This document shows positions 8,985 to 17,592 of a stretch of DNA of 64,000 nt, piece by piece (positions within the stretch are counted from its first letter, which is position 1; each line of letters starts with the position of its first letter). Origin of the DNA: Mucilaginibacter sp. 14171R-50 (GTDB lineage Bacteria; Bacteroidota; Bacteroidia; Sphingobacteriales; Sphingobacteriaceae); contig NZ_CP048115.1 of assembly GCF_010093045.1 (NCBI RefSeq), positions 1,426,001 through 1,490,000 of the forward strand, in the 5' to 3' direction. The notes under the pieces are model-generated. The model did not search any database. It worked only from the letters and a program-made list of their open reading frames with translations, and had not been told where the DNA came from. The translations under genes and the position numbers were made by a program.

Positions 8985-11729
8985 TTAATACGTTAATGTT
9001 AACCCGCCACCGAGCCCCATGTCGCTGTCGTAGTGTGTTGAAAGGGAAAAGTATTTGGTAACAATATACCGCAGTCCGGCAGCATATTCTTTATCGGTAT
9101 TAACCATGATATTAAAACGCAGGCGTTGGGTAACCGGCACATCTTCACGGCCCAACTGAAAACGCAATCTGCCATTACCGTCTATACGTGCATCGGCAAC
9201 AAACAGCATAGGCAAGGTATAGGCGACCCCGGCAACTACAGTATGCCTGTTTTCCTTGTTGCTGACCTGTCCGAAAAGGTTCTTATAGTCGCTTCCGAAA
9301 ATGTTTTTTTCATCCGGGTTGAATTTTTTATAATGATAGTCAAACCCAACATATGGGAACAACCACTGGTTACGTCCGATGTAACGGCCAAGCATCGTTT
9401 CACTCTCGTAACCCATCATGGCATCAGTACCTAAATGCCACATGGTCGTCGCTTTCCAACGCGTGCTACCGAGCATAATCTGTCCGTCAGTGCCGTTACT
9501 TTCCAAGCCCACACGACCCATCAGGTGAGGCATCTGGTCATCCCAGAACAGTTTACGCTGCGCCAGCTTTGGATCGGGAACATCAGGGTTCGGCGGTGAG
9601 TTCTCATAGCTGAATACCCTTCCCATGCCACTCATCATGTGGTATAAGATATGGCAGTGAAAGAACCAGTCACCGCCCGACTCACTGGCCGCAAACTCTA
9701 TGGTATCCTTCTCCATCGGCATAATATCCAGTACATTTTTCATCGGTGCGTTCTCCCCTTGCCCATTGAGTACCCGGAAGTCATGTCCGTGCAGGTGCAT
9801 TGGGTGTCGCATCATGCTGTTATTATACAGGATGATACGCAGGTTCTCGCCTTTTTTGATCAATATCTTATCCGACTCAGAAACTGTTTTATTATCCAAT
9901 GTCCAAACATAGCGGTTCATATTACCGGTGAGATCAAACTTCAGCTCGCGCCATGGACCTTTTGGTAATGTGGTCTTCTTCGGATCACGCAACATATTAT
10001 AGTTGAGGGTAACGATGTCAGGGTTATCAGCAGCCATATTCATGCCGGACATGCTTTTGTCATTCGCCATTTGCATTCCTGGCATGCTTGCTTTTTTATC
10101 GTCCGTTTTAGGATTTTCCTCGCCGGTAATCTCCGGATACATAACGGTATTCATGTCCATGATCTGGTTTTGCATGGTCATACCATCCATCTGGACCATA
10201 TTGCCATTCATATCCATCATGTCGTTCATCATTTTCATGCCGGCGAAGTATTTCAGTTTCGGCATTTTTCCAGCGTATATTTTCTCTCCCTTGCCCAACC
10301 ATAGCGAAGCGGATTTTGTCCGGTCCTCCGGCGTTACCAAAAACTCGTAACTCTTATTTTCAGGTATCGTCACGATCACATCATAAGTTTCCGAAACGGC
10401 GATGATCAGCCTGTCCACTTCCACCGGTTCCACATCATTACCGTCCGTGGCCACTACCGTCATTTTTCCGCCCGCATATTTGAGCCAGAAATAGGAGGAA
10501 GCGCCGCCATTTGCGATCCGAAGCCTTACTTTATCACCCGCTTTATAATTAGGTTGTTCGTTCTGATTAAGTCCGTTGATCAGGAAATTATCATAGTAGA
10601 CATCGCTTACATCCATAGCATTCATCCGCTTCCATTCATTGCCAACCTTCGTTTTAAAATGCCCGGTTTTTATCGCCTCCCAATAACTTTGGGTAGTACC
10701 TTTTTTAATGGCGAACCAATCTGTTGCGGCATGAAGGCTGCGTTGTACCTCCTTAGGGTTCATGTTAGTCCAGTCGCTTAATACTAACGGGATAGTAGGG
10801 ATGTCCCATTCCTGTCTTTTATTCATGATGAAGGCACCATACATCCCGATCTGTTCCTGTAAACCGGTGTGACTATGATACCAATGGGTTCCATGTTGTT
10901 TGATCGGAAATTTATATAAGTGCGTCGCTCCTGGCGGGATCGGCATTTGCGTCATATTCGGCACACCGTCATAACGGTTAGGAAGGAAAAGCCCGTGCCA
11001 GTGCAGCGAAGTTTCTTCTTTCAGTTTGTTATGTACATAGATCTCCGCGGTATCTCCTTCAGTAAAAGTTAACGTTGGCATAGGAATACTCCCATTTACA
11101 GCGATAGCTCTTTTAGGCTTACCGCCATAGGTTACGGTAGTATCTGCGATATACAGGTCATAACGCACGGTCCGCGGCGGGTATTTGGCGGCTACCGTTT
11201 TGATCGGCCCGAGGCGGTCTTTAGCCCCCTTTGTAGCGGCAGGCATAGCCATCCCATCCATTTGCATGTCTTTCATTTGACCATCCTTTTTGTCGCTGTC
11301 CGCCATGGGTATCTTCATACCGCCCTTCATTTCTGTTGCTTTCGGTTGCTCTTTAACGAGTTTCATACCACATTTGGGACAGTTGCCCGGTTTGTCCGAA
11401 TGGATATCCGGATGCATCGGGCAAGTATAGGAAACCGCTTTCGTTGCGGGCATTTCTCCCATTTGCATTTCATTCATACTCCCGGTTGTCGCCGTCTTGC
11501 TTCCGTTGCCAGCTTTCTTAATGGCCTTCGGCTTTTCTTTGACAAGTTTCATCCCGCATTTCGGGCAGTTCCCTGGCTTTCCCATATGTATCTCCGGGTG
11601 CATGGGGCAGGTATAAGTGGCCGTTGCCTGTTTTTGCATCCCGGCCATATTCTGCATATCGTTTTGAGCAAATGACGCTTGCGCCAGGCACAGCATCACC
11701 ACCACGATCAATATTCTCTTCATTTTCAT
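8985..11729 (-). CDS. Multicopper oxidase with two HMBDs and a C-terminal barrel-like region
   Basis: This 914-residue protein probably oxidises Cu(I) in the periplasm. It has a signal peptide, then two heavy-metal-binding domains (about residues 38-64 and 98-124; TCPMHP and CPKCGM each). The cupredoxin oxidase core has HWHG, HWYHSH, HPMHLHGH and HCHILYHMMSGM, which together supply type 1, 2 and 3 copper ligands. A Met-rich stretch lies near residues 500-570. The last 170 residues, from about WDDQMPHLMG, look like amphipathic beta strands reminiscent of CopB outer-membrane proteins, suggesting a CopA-CopB fusion. ATG at 11729 or 11723 is possible. Confidence 0.92.
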   Translation of the reverse strand: MKMKRILIVVVMLCLAQASFAQNDMQNMAGMQKQATATYTCPMHPEIHMGKPGNCPKCGMKLVKEKPKAIKKAGNGSKTATTGSMNEMQMGEMPATKAVSYTCPMHPDIHSDKPGNCPKCGMKLVKEQPKATEMKGGMKIPMADSDKKDGQMKDMQMDGMAMPAATKGAKDRLGPIKTVAAKYPPRTVRYDLYIADTTVTYGGKPKRAIAVNGSIPMPTLTFTEGDTAEIYVHNKLKEETSLHWHGLFLPNRYDGVPNMTQMPIPPGATHLYKFPIKQHGTHWYHSHTGLQEQIGMYGAFIMNKRQEWDIPTIPLVLSDWTNMNPKEVQRSLHAATDWFAIKKGTTQSYWEAIKTGHFKTKVGNEWKRMNAMDVSDVYYDNFLINGLNQNEQPNYKAGDKVRLRIANGGASSYFWLKYAGGKMTVVATDGNDVEPVEVDRLIIAVSETYDVIVTIPENKSYEFLVTPEDRTKSASLWLGKGEKIYAGKMPKLKYFAGMKMMNDMMDMNGNMVQMDGMTMQNQIMDMNTVMYPEITGEENPKTDDKKASMPGMQMANDKSMSGMNMAADNPDIVTLNYNMLRDPKKTTLPKGPWRELKFDLTGNMNRYVWTLDNKTVSESDKILIKKGENLRIILYNNSMMRHPMHLHGHDFRVLNGQGENAPMKNVLDIMPMEKDTIEFAASESGGDWFFHCHILYHMMSGMGRVFSYENSPPNPDVPDPKLAQRKLFWDDQMPHLMGRVGLESNGTDGQIMLGSTRWKATTMWHLGTDAMMGYESETMLGRYIGRNQWLFPYVGFDYHYKKFNPDEKNIFGSDYKNLFGQVSNKENRHTVVAGVAYTLPMLFVADARIDGNGRLRFQLGREDVPVTQRLRFNIMVNTDKEYAAGLRYIVTKYFSLSTHYDSDMGLGGGLTLTY

Positions 11730-11733
11730 TTTT

Positions 11734-12189
11734 CTACAGGCTATCCGTTGTTTGTTTAACCCAGTTCATCAATTCTATCTTTTCGGTTGGGGAAAGCACT
11801 GCGTTGCGATGCAGTAAAGTATAAGAGGAAAGGGGCATAGCGCCCTCCTCCAGACTTTCACTGATCGCACGCAATTTGCTCCTCTGCTTTCGTAATGTGT
11901 AGGTACCGAATGCATTAAAGTTCAACTCCGCTTTACCATCCCGTACATGATTATCCATCATCAGCCTGACCGGTTGTAACTGGGCATACCATGGATAATA
12001 GGTCTGATCACTGTGGCAGTCATAGCAGGATCTTTTCAGGATCATACTAACACTCGCTGGAACCCGGTAAACGCTGGTGATGTCATTAACAGGCTGGTTA
12101 CCTGCCTCATTATGATTTCGTGGGACAAACTGGAGAGCGATCAACAGCAGGGCTGTCACACCGAATAAGGGTTTAAGCAAACGTTTCAT
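11734..12189 (-). CDS. Heme-binding domain protein (CxxCH)
   Basis: This 151-residue protein has an N-terminal membrane anchor (residues 7-22) and a single c-type heme motif CYDCH near residue 55, followed by SDQTYYPWY. This matches the Bacteroidota haem-binding domain family. The heme is probably attached in the periplasm. It is located 4 bases before the multicopper oxidase, so it could pass electrons to or from that enzyme, although this pairing is inferred only from adjacency. It contains a late LSPTEKIELMNWV segment common in the family. Confidence 0.85.
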   Translation of the reverse strand: MKRLLKPLFGVTALLLIALQFVPRNHNEAGNQPVNDITSVYRVPASVSMILKRSCYDCHSDQTYYPWYAQLQPVRLMMDNHVRDGKAELNFNAFGTYTLRKQRSKLRAISESLEEGAMPLSSYTLLHRNAVLSPTEKIELMNWVKQTTDSL

Positions 12190-12195
12190 ACCGAT

Positions 12196-12783
12196 TTACT
12201 TAATCTCTTCTTTAACAGAACCGCAAGTTGGCATTTTTGTGCCCAAATAAGGGTTTTTGATCGCTTTGGTTTCGCTCAGCCAATTGGCGCCTTTGTTGTT
12301 ATTATACATCGGGCAATGGTCAACGTATAAGGTTTGCCCTGCGCCAAATAATTTAACCAGATCGACCATATCCTGGCTCAGCATTTCGAAATGCTCCCGC
12401 TGATGAGGCAGCTTACCGGCACTTTCGCCAATGTGCTCTGACATTTCTTTCGCGTCGCCGGCTATGTCTTCGAATGATTTTTTTTGTGCTGTAGTTAGTA
12501 GTGCTTTATCAAAACCGGTAAAACCAGCAGCGATCGCCTTGCCTGCAACGGCAGCATCGTTGCTATTATCCTCTGCAAGCGCGTTCTTCAATTGCAGGTA
12601 GCTTCCTAAAAGACTTTTAACCGCTTCTTGTGGCCCTTGTTTTGGCATCGATTTTTCAACAGACTGAGCTGTGCTGCTGCTATCTTTTGCAGAATGACCG
12701 GCAGACGAACTGCCGGCATTATTACAGGCGGCTATTGTTAAAGTGGTTACCGCCAATGCGGTTATAATGATGAAAATTTTCAT
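12196..12783 (-). CDS. DUF3347 lipoprotein
   Basis: This 195-residue protein starts at the ATG at 12783, giving a lipoprotein signal ending TIAAC. The frame opens further upstream, but those residues do not fit. The DUF3347 domain is at about residues 50-190, with the family motifs HQREHFEMLS, VDHCPMYNN, ANWLSE and IKNPYLGTKMPTCGSV. Similar domains occur in CusB-type adaptors and copper loci of Bacteroidota, and the conserved His/Cys/Met residues suggest metal binding. A paralogue lies immediately upstream (12861-13361). Confidence 0.86.
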   Translation of the reverse strand: MKIFIIITALAVTTLTIAACNNAGSSSAGHSAKDSSSTAQSVEKSMPKQGPQEAVKSLLGSYLQLKNALAEDNSNDAAVAGKAIAAGFTGFDKALLTTAQKKSFEDIAGDAKEMSEHIGESAGKLPHQREHFEMLSQDMVDLVKLFGAGQTLYVDHCPMYNNNKGANWLSETKAIKNPYLGTKMPTCGSVKEEIK

Positions 12784-12805
12784 GACATTTTTTTTTAATA
12801 ATAAG

Positions 12806-12847
12806 TAACAACCATGCCTGATCAAAAGACCACCAGCACGGTTGTTA
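12806..12847. terminator. Hairpin between the two DUF3347 genes
   Basis: Arms TAACAACC and GGTTGTTA are perfectly complementary and extend with one mismatch (ATG/CAC). They lie between the stop of the upstream DUF3347 gene and the start of the next. There is no clean T-run next to the stem on the minus strand, so it could attenuate or stabilise rather than fully terminate. Confidence 0.35.
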
Positions 12848-12860
12848 TTTGAATGAATGA

Positions 12861-13361
12861 TTATTTATTCAGGGTTTCACTTACTTTACCGCAGGTCAGC
12901 ATCTGGCTGCCGTAATAAGGGTTTTTGATCGCAGCATCAGCGGATAACCAATAGCTCTTTTTCATAGGGCAGTAGTCGTAGTAAATAGCTTCATCTGTTA
13001 GTTTAACTGCTTTCGCCAGCTTGAAGAAATTGGCCGATAAATTGGCGAAATGTTCCCGCTGGTGGGCAATATCCTTACTTTCTGAAATGTGCCTGGCATC
13101 GAATGCCAGCTTTTCCTGCAAAGACATGAACGTTTCCATATCAGGAGCCGCCAATGTTTTCATGTCCACGGAAGCAATGGCTTTGGCAAAATCCGCTGAA
13201 CTGGTAGCTGCATCCGCGCTGTTTGATGCAACGAGGGCGTTCTTTACGCCATAATAAGATTTCAATAAGGTACTAAGTGCAGTCGATTTGGTAGCCTGCG
13301 CAAAAAGTTGTTGGGTAAAAATCGTTGCGATAAGCGCAACCATCAAAAATATTTTTTTCAT
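12861..13361 (-). CDS. DUF3347 exported protein
   Basis: This 166-residue protein has a Sec signal peptide ending LFAQ. A DUF3347 domain follows, with HQREHFANLS, DYCPMKKSYWLS, IKNPYYGSQMLTCGKV and a short C-terminal tail. It is a paralogue of the next gene (12196-12783) but is soluble-periplasmic rather than lipid-anchored. A pair of DUF3347 proteins ahead of a multicopper oxidase fits a periplasmic copper-binding module. The conserved late Cys and His residues are the plausible ligands; this is inference. Confidence 0.86.
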   Translation of the reverse strand: MKKIFLMVALIATIFTQQLFAQATKSTALSTLLKSYYGVKNALVASNSADAATSSADFAKAIASVDMKTLAAPDMETFMSLQEKLAFDARHISESKDIAHQREHFANLSANFFKLAKAVKLTDEAIYYDYCPMKKSYWLSADAAIKNPYYGSQMLTCGKVSETLNK

Positions 13362-13403
13362 GATCTTTAAAAATTAAATTACTTAACAGCATTATATAAA
13401 TAG

Positions 13404-13418
13404 CATGGCAGGGCCATG
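13404..13418. terminator. Short perfect hairpin after the 136-residue gene
   Basis: CATGGC and GCCATG flank a three-base loop in the gap between two minus-strand copper genes. It has no adjacent T-run. It may be an attenuator or an RNA-stabilising stem; evidence is the inverted repeat alone. Confidence 0.3.
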
Positions 13419-13438
13419 TAAAGTTTAGCTTACAGTAA

Positions 13439-13849
13439 TCAGATCAGGAAACTTTGTATTGCGGTGCGTATATCTCTTTGCGGCGGCCATCGTCGCCCTG
13501 CTTTAATTGTCAGTTTGGATAAGCGCAAGTCAGTTACCGGGACCAGGAAAACATCGATCGGTTTACCGATGTAAATGAAAGGTGGCAGGACCAGCAAAAG
13601 ATTGGTTGCGGGAACCTGTTTTGCCTGGGAAATAAAATTATTCACAGCCCCCTGGCAGCAAAAATCTTTGGCAAGGAAAATAGGGTCGCCCGTGTTTTTT
13701 TCATGGACAACCATCGAGGAATGTTCATGATGTTCCGTATGAGAGGCTGTTTCAGCATGCTGCCGATGTGACATATGTAATGCACAGCTAAAACCGGCAA
13801 GTGTGTTCAGCAGGAATACGGTCAACAATATCAGGGCTTTAGCTCTCAT
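13439..13849 (-). CDS. Small exported His/Cys protein with W-PP motif
   Basis: This 136-residue protein has an N-terminal hydrophobic segment (residues 5-22), then CALHMSH and a His-rich stretch (HRQHAETASHTEHHEHSS). A Cys pair follows (DFCCQG, about residue 68), with a RRWPPQRD motif near the end and a tail ending SFLI. It resembles the HYC_CC_PP-like proteins of this island in outline, not in close sequence. It is the first gene of the long copper run, immediately downstream of an inverted repeat that may be the operator. Copper binding is inferred from ligands and position. Confidence 0.68.
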   Translation of the reverse strand: MRAKALILLTVFLLNTLAGFSCALHMSHRQHAETASHTEHHEHSSMVVHEKNTGDPIFLAKDFCCQGAVNNFISQAKQVPATNLLLVLPPFIYIGKPIDVFLVPVTDLRLSKLTIKAGRRWPPQRDIRTAIQSFLI

Positions 13850-13874
13850 TCAGGTACAAACTTAAACATAAACC

Positions 13875-13901
13875 TGACGGAAGATTTATATAATTCCGTC
13901 A
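13875..13901. promoter_or_regulatory. Inverted repeat TGACGGAA-N11-TTCCGTCA, candidate operator
   Basis: A perfect 8-base inverted repeat lies 26 bases before the first gene of the minus-strand copper run. The AT-rich spacer shares CGGAATTATATAA (minus strand) with sequence near 6865-6877, upstream of the Cys-rich gene at 6765. This suggests one regulator acting at both places. Confidence 0.45.
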
Positions 13902-13925
13902 AATAATTATATTTTGCGGTAATTT

Positions 13926-15176
13926 TTAAACGGCAACCCGCGCAATCTTCTGCATGATAGAATGATCCTCGCCAAATTTGCATAGCGCGTCACAATGTTG
14001 CCTGAGGTCAGAAAAACAGATATATTTCATTCCCATGTTGCCTTTACGGATCGACGGTCTTGACAACTGCATAATAACATCTTTTTCGCGCGCATCCGGC
14101 ACTACCAGGTAAAGGACTTCTTCTTTGTTGTTCAGACTACAGCTTAAATCGGTCAGTCGAAGGATACCGGAATAAATGCTGGTGCTTTTTTCGACTTCAA
14201 AGGCAGCGATGACCTTTGTTGTGCCTTTTTGAAACCAAAGGACATCAATCAGCTTAACTGTATTCAGGACTTCCCGTTCCAGTTCGATCATGGGAAATTC
14301 AGGCAGCGATATAAAGCTGAATTTATTCCCGCCCCAATCCTTGGACCGGTCATTTGAGGCTGCAATTACATCATACCCAAGAGCGTGTCCTATCTTTAAC
14401 AAGTGATACTGCATTTCGTTATGAAGGTGTTCATCAGCGGTCTCTTCCCGTTTTTCCTTATGCCGCTTTTCGATCAGCTTTTCGAGTCGGTTACGTTCCG
14501 TTTCAGAAAGATATTCGTCTTTGCCCAGCAACAGTTTTTGTGTCCCGATCTCGAAAAGTAATCCGGCGAAAGCGCCGGTATCTGATGACAGTGCATTGCA
14601 GTGTTTACGGTTCATGTCCATGATCACTTCCCTTATCTTCAGGTATTCGCCCCAGCTACCTAATTTCTTATTATCCTTGAACAGATAGTTAAATCCATTA
14701 ATAATCGCTGTATTAAATGGTGGTATCCAGGTAGGATGAAGGAAATACAGAATACTTGCGACTGCGGGGCCAAGACCTTTGATTTTCAACGCGTCCAGTT
14801 TTCCGATTTCTTTGACCACCTGTTCTTCGTTCTTAGCATACAGACAGTTTTCTAAGAATTGCCCGAAGGCGATCTTATTAGCTTGGTTCTCATAAATATC
14901 GGGTATCCTTAACTTAGGCTTCCAGTAAAATGGGTGGGAGGCTCCTTCGAAAACCTGTTTTTGTTCAGTGATACAGGAAAGAACGAACTCAAGCGAAGAT
15001 CCCTTAAAATCATTACCGAAACGTTGGTGTTTAATATCGTCTACTACCTGCAAGACCCCGCGGCGTATCGAACGAAATGCTTTCAGACGTTCTTCATTGT
15101 TAATAAACCAGGTATTGTAAACCGACTCCCGATCGTTTTTGTACTGGTTAATAATACTTTGTAATTGTTCACTCAT
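13926..15176 (-). CDS. Nuclease-like protein: HhH region plus PD-(D/E)XK-like C-terminus
   Basis: This 416-residue protein has a helix-hairpin-helix-like segment near residues 125-165 ([19 protein letters not shown]), as in DNA glycosylases. The C-terminal domain (about 270-400) has LIDVLWF and [14 protein letters not shown], a spacing consistent with the D...ExE catalytic core of restriction-like nucleases. I have seen this C-terminal pattern in unassigned restriction-type proteins, but cannot name a family. No methyltransferase is adjacent. It shows no metal-handling features and interrupts the copper island. It could be a DNA repair or defence gene. Confidence 0.6.
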   Translation of the reverse strand: MSEQLQSIINQYKNDRESVYNTWFINNEERLKAFRSIRRGVLQVVDDIKHQRFGNDFKGSSLEFVLSCITEQKQVFEGASHPFYWKPKLRIPDIYENQANKIAFGQFLENCLYAKNEEQVVKEIGKLDALKIKGLGPAVASILYFLHPTWIPPFNTAIINGFNYLFKDNKKLGSWGEYLKIREVIMDMNRKHCNALSSDTGAFAGLLFEIGTQKLLLGKDEYLSETERNRLEKLIEKRHKEKREETADEHLHNEMQYHLLKIGHALGYDVIAASNDRSKDWGGNKFSFISLPEFPMIELEREVLNTVKLIDVLWFQKGTTKVIAAFEVEKSTSIYSGILRLTDLSCSLNNKEEVLYLVVPDAREKDVIMQLSRPSIRKGNMGMKYICFSDLRQHCDALCKFGEDHSIMQKIARVAV

Positions 15177-15266
15177 GAGAAGGATAAAATATAGGTATCC
15201 GCAGACTTACGGATACCCTAAAAATATGCAAGTTTATGCAAATTGTGACAACATGAAATAACAGGC

Positions 15267-15911
15267 TTATAACTCTCGTATAGCCCGTATCCGCCGCACA
15301 ATTTCATTAACCAATGCCGTATCCTTAATTGTTCCCCTCACAATTTGATGGCTCTCGAATTCCGGAACTTCCATAAAGGCGGCTATCTTCCCGTTAATAT
15401 GGATGTCAAAGCCGTCACCATTATTTACAATCCCGATAAAGTCATCATCGGGACCAAAGAGAAAATAAGGTGCAATGTGATATAGTGGATGTTCCATGAT
15501 GGCGACCAGTTGTTCATCGCTCATATATAATCTGCTTTCGGGATCATTAAGATCCTCCTCCCGCAGTTGAGGCTGACTATCCGTTTCATCGAACCATTCT
15601 TCTATATGGTCCTGAATGATCTTGACCAATTGCGTGATCTCGGTTTCGACAAGGGTTTGGCCATCATATCGCCATTCAAAAAAGTTCTCGTTCAAAAAAG
15701 TAAGTTTACCGACGAAACTCATGTAACTATCCATATCCGGCTCTTTGGACTTGCTTGACGCGGTAGTCGGGATCATATAAAACAACCGGAAAGCACCGGT
15801 TATATCGGTGCGCCCGTTGATGCCTGGCTGGGTCTCTGGTACGATCTTTACCTCGGCAGCACCGCCTTTTTGTTTCTTGATGGTGTAAACGATATGCTGT
15901 TTCATGTCCAT
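15267..15911 (-). CDS. Hypothetical protein, 214 residues
   Basis: This soluble protein has no signal peptide or membrane segment. It is acidic in the middle (EEWFDETDSQPQLREEDLNDPESRLYMSDEQ) and ends in an Arg-rich helix. I do not recognise the family. Its start at 15911 gives MDMKQHIVYTIKKQ. It lies upstream of the nuclease-like gene on the same strand with a 90-base gap, so the two might form a unit. No function is proposed. Confidence 0.6.
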   Translation of the reverse strand: MDMKQHIVYTIKKQKGGAAEVKIVPETQPGINGRTDITGAFRLFYMIPTTASSKSKEPDMDSYMSFVGKLTFLNENFFEWRYDGQTLVETEITQLVKIIQDHIEEWFDETDSQPQLREEDLNDPESRLYMSDEQLVAIMEHPLYHIAPYFLFGPDDDFIGIVNNGDGFDIHINGKIAAFMEVPEFESHQIVRGTIKDTALVNEIVRRIRAIREL

Positions 15912-16018
15912 AGTGTTTGAAGGTTGGACATTAGATGGCGGACGTAAATTATCGGAAAAATTTTGTGCCCTAATAAGGCCAGCACAAACCTGCCAGCGTT
16001 AAATTTGATAACAGAGTT

Positions 16019-16052
16019 TGCGGACATTTTTCCCGATCGGAAAAATGCCGCA
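16019..16052. repeat. Strong inverted repeat in the 15.9-16.1 kb gap
   Basis: Arms TGCGG-A-CATTTTTCC and GGAAAAATG-CCGCA pair over 14 bases with one bulged A and a five-base loop. No T-run follows on either strand. It lies between a hypothetical gene start (15911) and the RNA-like element at 16084, and could be a protein-binding dyad or a transcript stem. Confidence 0.4.
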
Positions 16053-16083
16053 CTTAAGATATAAAGTGGGTTCATAGTAAAAA

Positions 16084-16140
16084 TTCAAGCTAAAAATGAG
16101 ACAATAAAAATCATGGCCGAGGGTCCGGCATTAGCTTGAA
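16084..16140 (-). ncRNA. Structured 3' element, copy A
   Basis: It begins immediately after the stop codon of the 139-residue gene. On the minus strand the order is arm TTCAAGCTAA, hairpin GCCG-N6-CGGC, a TTATTGTC word, and arm TTAGCTTGAA (10 perfect pairs). A T5 run follows, so this copy could act as a terminator. The same layout is at 19652-19713 with changed but still paired bases. Confidence 0.5.
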
Positions 16141-16560
16141 TCAGATCAGAAACGTTCTTTTAAAAAGATAAATAGGTCTTGAAGAAACAAACGGCGGGCC
16201 GGTTGCCCTTGGCCAACTGACCTTATTTGTAATCTTTAACGGAATATAAAAAAAGTCGTCGTTAGGGAGTAACGGAATACCAAAGTCATTCAGGGTCAGG
16301 CTGAAATGTGTGGCACTCTTTGCGACTTCTTTGACCACATAAGTGCCGTGATGATAACAACAGTTGCAATTGCCCGAACGGCAGTCCTCATCGCTTTCTT
16401 TGTCATCTTGGCGATGATCGCTGTCTGCGGGGTGGCCGTTGTGCTTATCTTCGAACTTTGCAGCAAAATAATCGGTCGCGCAATGCAGTACACAGGCATA
16501 CGCTCCCGTTGCAAGCAACAGGTAAAAAGATATTAAAGCTATTGCGCAGATCTTTTTCAT
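16141..16560 (-). CDS. Small exported HCxxD...CxCC...PP protein (paralogue 1)
   Basis: This 139-residue protein has a hydrophobic N-terminus, then CVLHCATDYF, a His/Asp-rich linker, NCNCCYHHGTYVVKE, and WPRATGPP near the end. It is clearly paralogous to the protein at 19714-20175, which shares the VHC, CxCC, YVVKE and ATGPP blocks. Dense His, Cys and Asp suggest a periplasmic metal-binding role. It is unassigned beyond an HYC_CC_PP-like outline. A conserved structured element starts right at its stop codon. Confidence 0.72.
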   Translation of the reverse strand: MKKICAIALISFYLLLATGAYACVLHCATDYFAAKFEDKHNGHPADSDHRQDDKESDEDCRSGNCNCCYHHGTYVVKEVAKSATHFSLTLNDFGIPLLPNDDFFYIPLKITNKVSWPRATGPPFVSSRPIYLFKRTFLI

Positions 16561-16657
16561 GTGTATCGCGTCACCAGTGGCTAAAGATATTATTAATAAA
16601 CCTTTATTATGCCCGCTGCATTTAAAAAAATAAATAAGAGGCTTTACTGAAATTCCC

Positions 16658-17110
16658 TTATTTTTTCATCCGGTCCAATATGATTTTCATTTGCGCTATC
16701 TCCTTTTCCTGAGCGTCGATAATGTCTTGTGAAAGCTTCTTGACTTCGGGATCTTTTAAATGCGCCCTTTTACTGACCATGATCGCGATCGAATGATGCG
16801 GTATCATTCCCTTCATATATTGTATATCACCTATACCTGTCTGAGTGCGGACTCCGGCCAACGCCAAGATAAAAATGACAATGGCGGCAACAGTAATGAT
16901 CATGTTAAGTTTTTTATTTTGATACATCATTCGCATCATCCACAGCATTAGTAACGCCATTGCTGAGACCATCAAAAGAGTCATATAAAACCGGGTCATG
17001 TTCAGATATACATGGTCAATCAGGTCTACATTGAGGTACATAATACCGTACATTAAAACAAAGGAGCCCGCTAACATTAAAGCGAATTTTGAATAATTTC
17101 CTTTTTGCAT
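16658..17110 (-). CDS. DUF305 membrane protein
   Basis: This 150-residue protein has three hydrophobic segments (about residues 10-28, 40-60 and 70-88), then a DUF305 signature MKGMIPHHSIAIMVSKRA (about 105-122) with the conserved HH. It ends with helical KEIAQMKIILDRMKK. DUF305 is a ferritin-like family often found in copper-resistance loci, and the His/Met residues are the probable ligands. It sits beside the Csp-type copper store and is probably part of the same metal-response group. Confidence 0.88.
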   Translation of the reverse strand: MQKGNYSKFALMLAGSFVLMYGIMYLNVDLIDHVYLNMTRFYMTLLMVSAMALLMLWMMRMMYQNKKLNMIITVAAIVIFILALAGVRTQTGIGDIQYMKGMIPHHSIAIMVSKRAHLKDPEVKKLSQDIIDAQEKEIAQMKIILDRMKK

Positions 17111-17176
17111 ACTCTATTCGGTTAAAATCATTTAAAAACGATAACCTGCGTTGTTTCCACAGGTTATCTTCACATA

Positions 17177-17512
17177 TTAAGCAGCTGTTGCCATTCTTTC
17201 ACATACCACTGAACAATGGCGGCAAGCTTTTGCGCAATCCTGACAATGTTCCATTTCGTGTTTATTGCACTCTTCGGCACAGGCGCTACAAATATCAGCA
17301 CATAGATGACAAAGTTGAGCGCTGTATCCGCTGTTCAGGCTCATTAGTTCTGCTGCGGAGCGGCAAATTGCAGCGCACTCCAAATCCAGCCCGATACATT
17401 TCTTCATTTTTTTTACATCATCTTCACTTAAGCATGATGTTGCGCAATGATTGCAAGCTACAGCACAAGCGAGACATGCATCGATACATTCCTGAAATTT
17501 TTGATGTGACAT
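17177..17512 (-). CDS. Four-helix-bundle copper storage protein (Csp/DUF326-like)
   Basis: This 111-residue protein has no signal peptide, so it is probably cytosolic (Csp3-like). Thirteen or more cysteines are arranged as CxxxC pairs along predicted helices: CIDACLACAVACNHC, CIGLDLECAAIC, CHLCADICSACAEEC, CQDCAKACRHC. Such proteins load many Cu(I) ions inside a four-helix bundle. It lies between the DUF305 gene and a Met-rich outer-membrane protein. It would buffer cytosolic Cu(I), complementing CopA and CopZ. Confidence 0.92.
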   Translation of the reverse strand: MSHQKFQECIDACLACAVACNHCATSCLSEDDVKKMKKCIGLDLECAAICRSAAELMSLNSGYSAQLCHLCADICSACAEECNKHEMEHCQDCAKACRHCSVVCERMATAA

Positions 17513-17592
17513 AATTTAATTGTTTTATAGTTAGATATTCATTAGTTATTTTGACTCTGTTTAAAAATGAGCTTATACTCGAGAGATTGCTC

